In this document: piece after piece, positions 19,101 through 25,740 of the stretch | Numbering within the stretch: the stretch's first letter is position 1 | How the letters are laid out: every line of letters begins with the position of its first letter | Assembly (NCBI GenBank): GCA_963974215.1 | Contig: CAXBBL010000001.1 | Coordinates: 186,001-250,000 of the forward strand | Origin: Croceimicrobium sp963974215 | GTDB taxonomy: Bacteria > Bacteroidota > Bacteroidia > Flavobacteriales > Schleiferiaceae | DNA: 64,000 nt | Direction: 5' to 3' | Program-made: the position numbers and the translations under genes | The notes under the pieces: generated by a model | The model's input: only the letters and a program-made list of their open reading frames with translations | Databases searched by the model: none | Told to the model about the DNA's origin: nothing

Positions 19101-19968
19101 TGTTAGTAGGTGCTGGACACAAAGGGGTAGTCGTAAAAGACTGAGCAACTGGAAAGTATACTGAGTCTACTCCTGAGTTACAAATTTCACCAAAATAAAC
19201 GTCGTAACTCGTTTGTGGAGAAAGACCCGTTAGCAATAATAACGGGGTGCTTGCTGGGTACGCTCCACTAAAAGTAGTACCTGTTCCAGGGCTAAAGCCT
19301 GTTGGGCCATACTCCATAAAGTAGGAAGCATTGCCGGTACCTGGCGTCCAGCTAACATCAGCAGTGCTAGGGGTTAAATTACTTACCAAAAAGTTAGTGA
19401 AAGGCGAGCAATTACCTACTACACTCAGCTCATAAGTTACAGAACCTAAGAACTGACGTGGATGGTTTGGCCAAGTACCACCGCCACCATATCCACTGTT
19501 CGTACCATTGTAAAGGGTAAGTGGCCCATCCGTAAAAACGTCTTGGCTTGTACTAGTCCACGATTGGTAGTTAGTAGAAAGGCCTGTGCCAATTAAAGCT
19601 ATACCAACGCGTTGATTAGTAGGAAGGCTTAAGTCTGTCCAGCCAGGCAAAGAAACTAAGACATCATTAGTACCAGTTACAGAACCAGTATAATGCATTA
19701 CCCAGCCATTTCCTGTAGTCACACTCGGCGCACTACCGGCAATATGTTGAACCCCACCTATACGATACCAGATTTCCACGTTACCTGTACCCGTATAGAA
19801 GTTGTTTTTTAAATCGGTAATTTTTACCGCTGCAGTACTCTCCAACTCAAAAGTAATACCGCCTGCTCCATTGTTATTAATTAGTGGGGGAAAAGTGGTA
19901 ATCGTTCCCTGCCCTAACATACTAAAGCTGGACACCAGAAGCACCAGAAATAATAGTGATTTCTTCAT
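13198..19968 (-). CDS. Giant multidomain T9SS-sorted cell-surface protein
   Basis: Secreted protein of 2256 residues with signal peptide MKKSLLFLVLLVSSFSMLGQ. Visible order: fibronectin type III-like modules alternating with jelly-roll 'choice-of-anchor' modules (about 180-910; PSTADVSWTPGTGNASYFMEY is typical). A right-handed beta-helix follows (about 911-1360, with repeated 'NNIVIRDN' and 'VGNSIDSNDIDGFYYAGIW' turns). Next are a lamin-tail domain (about 1500-1690; FLITEICHFKTASG, DDYLEITGVPGSDLDG), CARDB-like repeats, a PKD domain (about 2090-2165; ASSSTGATAYAWDFGDGN), and a T9SS sorting domain (LEVYPNPTTGDVSVEFD, from about 2176). An adhesin or surface-layer role is likely; there is no catalytic motif. 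It has its own terminator and is apparently monocistronic. Confidence 0.92.
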   Translation of the reverse strand: MKKSLLFLVLLVSSFSMLGQGTITTFPPLINNNGAGGITFELESTAAVKITDLKNNFYTGTGNVEIWYRIGGVQHIAGSAPSVTTGNGWVMHYTGSVTGTNDVLVSLPGWTDLSLPTNQRVGIALIGTGLSTNYQSWTSTSQDVFTDGPLTLYNGTNSGYGGGGTWPNHPRQFLGSVTYELSVVGNCSPFTNFLVSNLTPSTADVSWTPGTGNASYFMEYGPTGFSPGTGTTFSGAYPASTPLLLLTGLSPQTSYDVYFGEICNSGVDSVYFPVAQSFTTTPLCPAPTNINVLLTTTNSATFSLNSAFSTFDVEWGPVGFTQGTGCSATLTATGGVVTFSNSNAPACGSPMQPNTTYEFYVSSNCSGAGNGNSTWEGPFSYTTACAAFTASYSNGFETDPLDLPPTCWEGYATGTSAFVEVEDFTGTAAPYTGSQALYLYSGSSSTTGGDTLVAISPQFSDITAGDKRIRFFANSDGASSQLIIGTISAPVPSGVFTPMDTIVFAAADTYEEVIVNFTSANGYNGTDEYIVLAHSLGATFQYVRIDDFNYELIPACVGPSSSSLMVNSVTSSTADVSWASGGQGDFTKIEWGVAGFAPGTGTSALVPGSTTTYTITGLSSQSNYDFYIQDSCIVGGLGIYLGPVSFTTACAALPTPHTESFDNTSIPACWTTYSSTGENWLFGTNSYAPSTDHTGNSGVYANVDDSESPSSSDVTLESPLFDVSTLSKPELTFFLASTDATVTIQVDVWDGSVWNNNVYSHAAATASTWDSITVNLTPFASGGTLAVRFVVDEQNGTFQNDIAIDDVKIASGPSCPSPVGLNFRNITDVNATAFWPTASSGTNYEVWFGPQGFYQGTQTASGTKVISSTDSLQITGLSQITCYEVLFRSICGPGDTSAWVGPQSFCTFCTNQLNGTYTIGGPAGATNFPTIDSAVSVLNACGVSGPVVFNLAAGTYNEQVMLNDISGVSAINTVTFQADPANTAPVEVTYAATGTADNYVWGFNGADYVTVKGLTLTATGTSFARVIDFTGLSNNIVIRDNILNGLANAATTSTNITVIMNNTAASNRLEHSSIINNQINGGGYAMYWYGVSTTDYEVGNSIDSNDIDGFYYAGIWAYYQDTLSTVGNNITSLGVYTTEYGVRHYYNDNLTSVGNKIVVSGTSTNYGYYIYYCDANPTSRSLVANNMVSALDNSGTAYGIYVYNCTYMDIVNNSILVNAGSATGGHSAYFGGTATIGNEVSFINNNTVNSGPGVALEVTSAAVTMMSAMNYNNYFAVGNDFANWAGTNVADLAALQTASSFEANSVSGDPVFTAPDDLHALGSASNDVGTSFAGITIDFDGDVRSTTTPDIGADEYTPLAGDLAFQSGEFVKSLCASTNDTIVLSVFNLIGPAVNFVNDPLTINYSVSGPVNSTGTIVVNSGTLASQDTLVLREGGIDLSLAGVYTLDAYIIGNAVNTLLLNDTLVSVDLDVKTEFSVSPQVTNLPSALDSVEICVESSFFGAGEFLITEICHFKTASGAPTTGWPSYLLADDYLEITGVPGSDLDGITLEQWDASSMLSTFTFAPGTVLSPNGTAIIAIGQLGSSAESPADFYYHGTGSYTGLFSSGGNNGRILKNANGDIIDAVAAGTSYTFPAASGVTAADWTGNSGNHTSTSGIRLEGVDDNTATNWVVSTQDPNVLNANVPLPKPASAPGLTWTELGSSTVLDTLPCFMAGPYTVGGTFSYVATYTNSCGTYIDTVTVIVPNPTLDDAAMDTVFIPEDNCGDTATEVYVAFTNMGANPITSLPITVTVSGAVTATLNATYTGNLPQLGSDTIMVGTVNTSVGGLTLFSASLNLGGDQDNSNDNGTTSVDFDDALEPIPTAAIDTVCGSGAFDTLYFPVGSSDTYYWISTANDTLGTSDSLVVGPLGSTDTTFLLSAVGGITYNVGPADNTIGSAANFVDASVQQLFFTALQQFTIKEMTVYPNANGNVSVNLLDAASGAILQTVTVPVTGVTTPGTAQRITVNMTVAPGSYELHGGGSTTGGLWRNSTGGAYPYSVPGVVDITGNSFGATYYYYFYDWEISTGGCPKPTGSVTIYNSGISVNAGFTSNNGAPTASNLTVSFDASSSTGATAYAWDFGDGNTGSGMNAQNVYSANGSYTVTLIATGPCGSDTTTSTVVIQGISLDENPLSKSLEVYPNPTTGDVSVEFDLLGNSTADIRVTDMRGRVVKVADYDHLNARFSGSVSLNGLAKGIYTIEIQSGQLKAYRRISLQ

Positions 19969-20129
19969 AAAATAATTTGTTAGTTAAATCTACTGTAATT
20001 GGGTTTGAATGTATTTCATTTCCCAATCCATAAAACAATACCTAAGGATGAATTTCACCACCTGTTGCAGCACGAAAGCTGACATAAAAGCAGTCTAAAA
20101 CTGTCGGCCATACCGCTAATTATTGGTTC

Positions 20130-20348
20130 CTACCAACCACTTTTCTTTATCACTCTCGCAGCGGTGAAACTGGTCAAAGTAAAAGAGGTGAAAGGGTTGT
20201 AAATAAAAATTGAATCGCTATCTATTGTTCTTGATAAAGCAGTAGAGTCTTCTAAATAAGAAAGAATGACTGGGGTGTTGATGACGCCTTGAAGGCAAAC
20301 ATTTGGACCGACCGCTAAGCCTAGAAGGGCTAGAATTAGTTTCTTCAT
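20130..20348 (-). CDS. Short secreted-protein ORF or gene fragment
   Basis: A 72-codon frame starts MKKLILALLGLAVGPNVCLQG, a credible signal peptide resembling those of neighbouring T9SS genes, followed by about 50 residues with no recognisable domain. Downstream sequence lacks a sorting domain. It could be a tiny secreted protein or the truncated start of a lost gene. No terminator or clear -7 box was found, so confidence is low. Confidence 0.3.
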   Translation of the reverse strand: MKKLILALLGLAVGPNVCLQGVINTPVILSYLEDSTALSRTIDSDSIFIYNPFTSFTLTSFTAARVIKKSGW

Positions 20349-20839
20349 TTTATAGGGAACTATTATTACAGTACTTAAGAAGTCTCTTAAGCCTTAGGGT
20401 TGAAATCTGATTGAACACAATTTTGCAGAGTGCATTCAATCTACCAGCAATGCTACATAGGCAGAATTATTAGTACGTTTTTAATCTCACGAATATAGCG
20501 AATCAAGCATAACCTCGGCATAACTAGAGCGTTAAAATTGGACAAAAGGTTGGGTTTAGTGGTAACAAGAAACTTTAAAAAACACAATGTCTTGTTTTTC
20601 AGGCGTTTAAAAACAAGGCAGATTAGGATACGATCATCAGGACTTAGTTAACGCTAGTTGGGTGATATACCTTTTACTTGTCTTTAAAGTTTTAACCGTG
20701 CAACTTGCCTAGCGGTTATGAATCTTACAAAAAATTGCAAGACTGCAATCTCAAGACTTCATATTTATATGTAGACTAACGCCTAGTTTCGCATCGAACT
20801 TAGCCTATGAAGTGAGGATGTACCTGCCACAATCTCATT
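20349..20839. other. Gene-free stretch, nothing assigned
   Basis: About 490 bp with stops in all frames. There are AT-rich segments and a short imperfect palindrome around CTTGTTTTTCAGGCGTTTAAAAACAAG (20592-20619). No RNA gene, terminator with T-run, or conserved promoter was recognised. Confidence 0.4.
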
Positions 20840-21102
20840 AACGTGAATTCGACAATAAATTAGAGCCTCAGATTTTCAATGGAAGGAAAAGACTAGTCTG
20901 GATCGTGCAGCTGTAGCGGGCTACAGCAAATGAGCTAGATGCAGGATTTTCATTTTTATTGGAAAATCCGTTTAGGCCCCTTCTAAAAAGCGGCTTTCCA
21001 CGCCTCAGCAGCTCACAATAGCCCGCTATTGCTTCACTGCTTCGGCTTGAAACCCACTATTTACAAGAGGTCTGAGTCCTAATTTTACGTCGAACTCACG
21101 TT
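20840..21102 (-). repeat. 263-bp palindromic repeat, near-consensus copy (R2)
   Basis: Runs from AACGTGAATTCGACAATAAA to TTTTACGTCGAACTCACGTT, exactly 263 bp. Its reverse complement differs from 58659-58921 at only two positions by eye. CATT occurs immediately on both sides, a possible 4-bp target duplication. It contains the hairpins GCTGTAGCGGGCTACAGC (20909-20926) and CAATAGCCCGCTATTG. It lies downstream of paaD. Confidence 0.92.
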
Positions 21103-21185
21103 CATTAGTTTCGATAAATCGCGATTCTAACCGAAAACAACGATGGAATTGAATGAGATATAGATTTTACGCCTCGCCAACGCAG

Positions 21186-21345
21186 CGATACATCGCAGGG
21201 CTATAGAGTAATCGTTTACACTTCGCAGATTAAGGTTTTCATCAATTCCCCAACCCATTTGCAAAACCTTTTTGACTACCTTTCATTCAAAGACGCAACC
21301 ATTCAAATATTGCAGTACCCAGTATTAATACTACCTACTAAAAGC
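21186..21345 (+). repeat. Degenerate copy of the 'CGCAGGGCT' repeat family
   Basis: Contains GATACATCGCAGGGCTATAG followed by GTAATCG and, at its end, CAGTATTAATACTACCTAC. This resembles the two copies at 25434-25541 and 25631-25740 in order and content, with much divergence in the middle. It ends about 20 bp from the paaD stop codon. Confidence 0.4.
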
Positions 21346-21365
21346 GCAGCGGTCTTAATACTAGT

Positions 21366-21851
21366 CTACAAACACTTAAAATAATCGAAAGGCTCTTTAC
21401 AGTCGTGGCACTTATAAAGAGATTTACATGCGGTGGAGCCAAACTGACTAATTAGCTCAGTATCGCGCGATTTACAATGCGGGCAAGTGACTTTTTTGGC
21501 TTCACCGAAAAGAACCGATTTATCGGCTGAGCTGCCTTCGGGGGGTGCAATGCCGTAGTCCTGTAACTTCTGTTTGCCCTTGTCCGTCATCCAGTCGGTG
21601 GTCCAAGCGGGAGAAAGGACCATCTTCACCTTGGCATTGGCAATACCCTCTGCTTTTAGCTTTTCGATGATATTACTTTCAATCTCGTTCATTGCGGGGC
21701 AGCCCGAATAGGTGGGCGTAATGCTTATTCGCCATTGCTCGTCGAGATACTCAACCGCGCGAACCACACCTAAATCTACTACCGTTAAAACGGGGATTTC
21801 AGGATCTGAGACCTCTTCTAACCACTGCCAAATTTTCTCTTCCTGCTGCAC
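21366..21851 (-). CDS. paaD: Phenylacetyl-CoA epoxidase subunit PaaD
   Basis: Protein of 161 residues. The N-terminal MIP18/DUF59-type domain contains EVSDPEIPVLTVVDLGVVR and TPTYSGCPAMNEIE. The C-terminal zinc-ribbon-like segment has CPHCKSRD (about residue 118) and YKCHDCKEPFDYFKC. PaaD is thought to help mature the iron sites of the epoxidase complex. It is the last gene of paaABCD, with a 16-bp gap after paaC. Beyond it the operon is interrupted, and paaG and paaH lie 17 kb further on the same strand. Confidence 0.95.
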   Translation of the reverse strand: MQQEEKIWQWLEEVSDPEIPVLTVVDLGVVRAVEYLDEQWRISITPTYSGCPAMNEIESNIIEKLKAEGIANAKVKMVLSPAWTTDWMTDKGKQKLQDYGIAPPEGSSADKSVLFGEAKKVTCPHCKSRDTELISQFGSTACKSLYKCHDCKEPFDYFKCL

Positions 21852-21867
21852 GATCTCAATTTTTAAT

Positions 21868-22620
21868 TTACCAATTCGCCTCGGGATGCATACGCGGAAT
21901 ATGCTGCATTTCCGCTAAAACAAAACCAAGGTATTCGGTATGATCGCCCTGCTTACCACCACTTTGCATCCACTCGCCGCTGGGCTTTTCTAGTTTGGCT
22001 AAATCTAAGATTTGATCTACTTTTTGATGCCAGCGCTCTTTTATAGAGTTCAAATCGGCTCCAATTCCAGCGCTTAACATAGCTTCGTCTACCGCGTCCA
22101 TGCTAAACATTTCGCCGCTCCACTCCCATAATTCGTTCAGGGAATTTTGCACTCGTGTATGACTTTCTTGGGTACCATCGCCTAAACGAATTAACCATTC
22201 GGCGCTCCATTGCGCGTGGTAACTAATCTCTTTAATGGCCTTTTGCGCGATAGACTTGATGGTCTCATCCTTACTTTGCAAAAGGTCGGTATAAAGGAAG
22301 TAGTTATAGGTGTCAAATAAAAACTGGCGACAAATGGTTTTTCCCCAATCACCATTTTCTAATTCTAAAATTAAGAGGTTGTGATATTCGAAAACATCAC
22401 GGAAAAAAGCGACCTTGTCTTCGGTAAAACCTTCCCCCTGCTGCTCGGCGGCATAGTTGAGTAACATACGTGCCTGACCTAAATGGTCTAGTGCAATATT
22501 AGAAAGGGCGATATCTTGCTCTAAGATGGGTCCGTGACCACACCATTCGGCCAATCGCTGACCTAAAATAAGGGCATTGTCACCTAATCTTAAGGTATAT
22601 TCTAGTAATTCTTTGTTCAC
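21868..22620 (-). CDS. paaC: Phenylacetyl-CoA epoxidase structural subunit PaaC
   Basis: Ferritin-like protein of 250 residues that forms the stable heterodimer with PaaA in the ring-epoxidising multicomponent monooxygenase. Landmarks are LRLGDNALILGQRLAEWCGHGP at the N-terminus, DIALSNIALDHLGQARMLLNYAA, KEISYHAQWSAEWLIRLGDGT near residue 130, and the C-terminal HTEYLGFVLAEMQHIPRMHP. It is the third gene of paaABCD, with a 41-bp gap from paaB. Length is typical for the family. Confidence 0.96.
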   Translation of the reverse strand: MNKELLEYTLRLGDNALILGQRLAEWCGHGPILEQDIALSNIALDHLGQARMLLNYAAEQQGEGFTEDKVAFFRDVFEYHNLLILELENGDWGKTICRQFLFDTYNYFLYTDLLQSKDETIKSIAQKAIKEISYHAQWSAEWLIRLGDGTQESHTRVQNSLNELWEWSGEMFSMDAVDEAMLSAGIGADLNSIKERWHQKVDQILDLAKLEKPSGEWMQSGGKQGDHTEYLGFVLAEMQHIPRMHPEANW

Positions 22621-22661
22621 AATTCTGATTTCAACAATTAAGCAATTCCGAAATTTAGAGC

Positions 22662-22952
22662 CTACATGTGGCCAATTTCATCGGGAATTTCATAGAAAGT
22701 AGGATGACGGTACACCTTATCATCGGCAGGCGTAAATAAAGGCTCGCTTTCATCAGGGCTGGAAGCGGTAACGGCGTCCGAAGGGATTACCCAAATACTG
22801 ATTCCTTCACTGCGACGCGTATAAACATCACGCGCATTTTTAATGGCCATTTCCGCATCAGGAGCGTGCAAGCTACCCACGTGTTTGTGACTTAAACCGT
22901 TTCGAGAGCGAATAAATACCTCCCAAATTTTCCAGTTATCCTTGGTTGACAT
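22662..22952 (-). CDS. paaB: Phenylacetyl-CoA epoxidase subunit PaaB
   Basis: Small subunit of 96 residues, full length for the family. It contains WKIWEVFIRSRNGLSHKHVGSLHAPDAEMAIKNARDVYTRR and the conserved ISIWVIPSDAVTASSP. It bridges PaaAC subcomplexes in the multisubunit epoxidase. It lies between paaA and paaC in the expected order with short gaps, so co-transcription from the paaA promoter is likely. Confidence 0.96.
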   Translation of the reverse strand: MSTKDNWKIWEVFIRSRNGLSHKHVGSLHAPDAEMAIKNARDVYTRRSEGISIWVIPSDAVTASSPDESEPLFTPADDKVYRHPTFYEIPDEIGHM

Positions 22953-22999
22953 GCTGTTGTTTTCTTTATTTAGTTCTAGGTTAATTTGGCGAGCAAGCT

Positions 23000-23956
23000 T
23001 TAAGCAGCATGCGTTTCATTCTTCTTACGACTGGCCTGCTTTTCTGCATAAGCGTTCGCCGCCTCGCGTACCCAAGCTCCTTCATCATGTGCTTTATTGC
23101 GCGCGTCTAAACGCTGTTTATTGCACTTGCCATTTCCTTTAATCACATTGTAGAATTCCTCCCAATCAATTTCGCCGTAGTTATAATGGCCCGTTTCTTC
23201 ATTCCATTTTAGATCGGGATCGGGAATGGTTAAACCAAGGTACTCTGCTTGGGGAACAGTTTTATCGATAAATTCTTGACGAAGCTCATCGTTACTCTTG
23301 CGCTTAATCTTCCACTTCATGCTTTGCGCAGAATTGGGCGAATTATCATCGCTTGGACCAAACATCATTATCGAAGGCCACCACCAGCGGTTTAAAGCAT
23401 CTTGCGCTAGCTTTTTCTGAGCGGGCGTTCCCTTGGCTAAGGTCATGGTAATTTCATAACCCTGGCGTTGGTGGAAACTTTCTTCCTTACAAATACGCAC
23501 CATGGCACGAGCATAAGGACCGTAAGAAGTGCGACATAACATTACTTGATTAGCGATGGCCGCGCCGTCTACCAACCAACCAATGGCACCCATATCGGCC
23601 CAAGTGGGAGTAGGGTAGTTAAAGATAGAGCTGTATTTGGCTTTGCCACTTAAAAGATCGGCTACTAAATCCTGGCGATCCGCTCCTAAGGTTTCGGCGG
23701 CACTGTAAAGGTAAAGTCCATGTCCGGCCTCGTCTTGGACTTTAGCTAAAAGAGCAATTTTACGACGCAAGGAAGGAGCACGAGTGATCCAATTCGCTTC
23801 TGGAAGCATCCCTACCACCTCAGAATGAGCGTGTTGAGATATTTGACGTATGAGCGTTTTGCGATACTTTTCTGGCATCCAATGCTTCGGCTCAACCTTA
23901 TTTTCTCCGTCTACATAGTCTTGGAAGCGATCTTCCAAATTCATTTCTTTCGTCAT
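23000..23956 (-). CDS. paaA: Phenylacetyl-CoA epoxidase catalytic subunit PaaA
   Basis: Di-iron catalytic subunit of 318 residues. It inserts one oxygen atom into the aromatic ring of phenylacetyl-CoA. Iron-ligand motifs of the ferritin-like fold are visible: DEAGHG near residue 72 and EESFHQRQG near residue 155. MPEKYRKTLIRQISQHAHSE is a family landmark at the N-terminus. It is the first gene of paaABCD, with a clear -7 box (TATCTTTG, minus strand) about 26 bp upstream. The electron donor paaE is divergently placed across a 114-bp shared regulatory region. Confidence 0.97.
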   Translation of the reverse strand: MTKEMNLEDRFQDYVDGENKVEPKHWMPEKYRKTLIRQISQHAHSEVVGMLPEANWITRAPSLRRKIALLAKVQDEAGHGLYLYSAAETLGADRQDLVADLLSGKAKYSSIFNYPTPTWADMGAIGWLVDGAAIANQVMLCRTSYGPYARAMVRICKEESFHQRQGYEITMTLAKGTPAQKKLAQDALNRWWWPSIMMFGPSDDNSPNSAQSMKWKIKRKSNDELRQEFIDKTVPQAEYLGLTIPDPDLKWNEETGHYNYGEIDWEEFYNVIKGNGKCNKQRLDARNKAHDEGAWVREAANAYAEKQASRKKNETHAA

Positions 23957-24070
23957 ATTGTATTTCTTTAAGAGGTGGTTACAAAGATATAATCTAAAAG
24001 ATAAACTTAAAGCCTTTGCAAATTGTTCCTAAAAGATTGAGAACTTACATTTGTAGCCTTATATAGAATT
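23957..24070. promoter_or_regulatory. Divergent paaA / paaE promoter region
   Basis: For paaE (+) there is TTG at 24023-24025 and a TACATTTG -7 box at 24046-24053, 20 nt apart. For paaA (-) there is a TATCTTTG box at 23989-23982. A GTTC-n12-GAAC inverted repeat (24025-24044) lies between the paaE boxes and could be a repressor site. No paa regulator gene is present in the window. Confidence 0.6.
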
Positions 24071-25216
24071 ATGTTAAACTTTTTCAAAAAATCGAAAAAC
24101 AGCGCTGAGAACCTTTTCACCAATGAAAAGAAAGCTGGCCGACCTAAATTTCACTCGCTTAAGGTAAGTGATATTCGCAGAGAAACGGCCGATTGCGTGT
24201 CAGTTGCATTTGATGTGCCCGCAGAACTTAGCGAAGAATATCGTTTTAGCCCGGGTCAATACCTAACTTTGGAAACTGAAATTGCAGGCGAAAAAGTTCG
24301 TCGCTCCTACTCCCTTTGTTCTAGTCCTTTCGACGGAGAATTAAGAGTGGCGATTAAACAAGTAGAAGGAGGAAAATTCTCTACTTGGGCTAATTCTGAT
24401 TTAACCGTGGGGAGCGAAATGCAAGTGATGAGTCCGGATGGAAAATTCACTGCAAAAATTGATGGCGCTCAAAAACATAATTATGTTGCCTTTGCAGCCG
24501 GATCAGGAATCACACCCATTTACAGCATTTTAAAATCCGTTTTAGAGGAAGAGCCCAATAGCTCTTTCACTCTTTTTTACGGTAATAAAACGTCTAAGTC
24601 GGTAATTTTTAAGGAGCAAATTGAAGCGCTTAAAAACACCTACATGAATCGACTGGAAGTGCATCACGTTTTAAGTCGCGAAGACCAAGGGTCGGATCTT
24701 TTAAAAGGAAGAATTGACGCCCTTAAGTGTGGTGATTTCTCCCAGCGCTTCTTTGATATTAAAGAAGTTAGTGGCTATTTCCTTTGCGGACCTGAAGATA
24801 TGATTAACGGCGTAAGTACCAAATTACAGGATTTAGGTGCGGAGAAAGCAAGGATACACTTTGAACTATTTACTTCACCTACCGACGCTTTAGCGGGAAA
24901 AACCAAGGTAGAGAAGAAATCTACGGGTTCTAAAGTAGACAGTAAGCTTACCGTTATTTTAGATGGTGACGAAACCCATTTCGACCTCAACGCCGACGGA
25001 GATTCTGTTTTGGATGCGGCCTTAGACGCTGGTGCAGATGTGCCTTATGCTTGTAAAGGAGCAGTATGCTGTACTTGCCGAGCTAAAGTTTTAGAAGGCG
25101 AAGTAGAGATGGATATGAATTATGCCCTCGAAGACGATGAGGTGGAAGAAGGCTACGTGCTTACATGCCAAAGTCACCCGCGCAGCGAAAAAGTGGTTAT
25201 AAGTTTTGATGATTAA
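24071..25216 (+). CDS. paaE: Phenylacetyl-CoA epoxidase reductase PaaE
   Basis: Reductase subunit of 381 residues that passes electrons from NAD(P)H to PaaA. It has an FAD-binding domain (FSPGQYLTLETEIAGEKVRRSYSLCSS, about residues 57-85) and an NAD-binding domain (FAAGSGITPIYSILKS near residue 141). A C-terminal plant-type [2Fe-2S] ferredoxin domain carries ACKGAVCCTCRAKVLEGEVEM near residue 325 and a final Cys in VLTCQSHP. It is expressed divergently from paaABCD and followed by a terminator. The length is slightly above the E. coli protein because of an N-terminal extension of about 25 residues. Confidence 0.95.
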   Translation: MLNFFKKSKNSAENLFTNEKKAGRPKFHSLKVSDIRRETADCVSVAFDVPAELSEEYRFSPGQYLTLETEIAGEKVRRSYSLCSSPFDGELRVAIKQVEGGKFSTWANSDLTVGSEMQVMSPDGKFTAKIDGAQKHNYVAFAAGSGITPIYSILKSVLEEEPNSSFTLFYGNKTSKSVIFKEQIEALKNTYMNRLEVHHVLSREDQGSDLLKGRIDALKCGDFSQRFFDIKEVSGYFLCGPEDMINGVSTKLQDLGAEKARIHFELFTSPTDALAGKTKVEKKSTGSKVDSKLTVILDGDETHFDLNADGDSVLDAALDAGADVPYACKGAVCCTCRAKVLEGEVEMDMNYALEDDEVEEGYVLTCQSHPRSEKVVISFDD

Positions 25217-25242
25217 TAAAAGAGCCCTTCGGGGCTTTTTTT
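25217..25242 (+). terminator. Rho-independent terminator after paaE
   Basis: The hairpin AGCCC-TTCG-GGGCT (25222-25235) is followed by a run of T, directly after the paaE stop codon. Confidence 0.85.
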
Positions 25243-25358
25243 ATGGGTATTGATTAGGGACGGATTTTTATTCTTGTTAGCGGCAATGGGGTCTTGAAAC
25301 GAGTTCAGGATGCAGGAGAACTATGAACAGCAGGAATTTACATTAATCTCCACCCTAT

Positions 25359-25386
25359 CGTCATTCCGAATTTATTTCAGAATCTC
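25359..25386. repeat. Short palindrome resembling a common flavobacterial intergenic repeat
   Basis: The core ATTCCGAATTTATTTCAGAA forms a hairpin with one mismatch. From memory, similar 'TCATTCCGAATTTATTTCGGAATC' units occur between genes in other flavobacteria. Only one copy was seen here. Confidence 0.35.
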
Positions 25387-25433
25387 CTTCTTTTATAAAC
25401 GTTAATAACCATATTGCCTATCGTCAACTCCAT

Positions 25434-25541
25434 GATAATTCGCAGGGCTGTGGAACTGACGATTTAAAATCAAACTGTCTTTCGAAGGTAAAACCTCCAT
25501 CAATATCGCGGTGCAATCTCACTACTCTGTACTCACTACTG
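25434..25541 (+). repeat. 'CGCAGGGCTGTGGAACT' repeat, copy 1
   Basis: About 108 bp, from GATAATTCGCAGGGCTGTGG through ATTTAAAATCAAACTGTCTT to CAATCTCACTACTCTGTACT. It is directly repeated at 25631-25740 with substitutions. Internal complementarity (AAATCG with CGATTT in copy 2) suggests folding. It has no coding potential. Confidence 0.75.
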
Positions 25542-25630
25542 ACTGCTATCATGCCAGCGTTCTCAATAGAATATAAACCGAGAATCCGCAGCTGCCGCAG
25601 CTTGGGTTTTCGTTGTTATTCAATACTACC

Positions 25631-25740
25631 GATAAATCGCAGGGCTGTGGAACTATCGATTTAAAATTAAACTGTCCTTCGAAGGTCAACCTATATCAGG
25701 GACGCAATCTCACTACTCAATACTCAAATCTCAGTACTAC
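25631..25740 (+). repeat. 'CGCAGGGCTGTGGAACT' repeat, copy 2
   Basis: Same order as copy 1: GATAAATCGCAGGGCTGTGG, CTTCGAAGG, GCAATCTCACTACTCAATAC. It ends at the stop codon of the ElaA-like gene (25737). A related tail (CTCAATACTCAGATCTAATA) also sits just after the subtilase stop codon near 7563. Confidence 0.75.

Noticed and set aside
20760..20815. attC-like words (GACTAACGCCTAG, GCCTAGCGGTTAT) near 20700-20810
   Set aside because: Single occurrences without matching partners or foldable arms. The base pattern departs from the consensus core.
20840..21102. Integron attC site, because ends have AAC...GTT polarity
   Set aside because: The 7-base R'' and R' cores do not fit RYYYAAC/GTTRRRY. 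The element is much larger and more symmetric than attC, copies occur in both orientations, and there is no integrase or cassette array.
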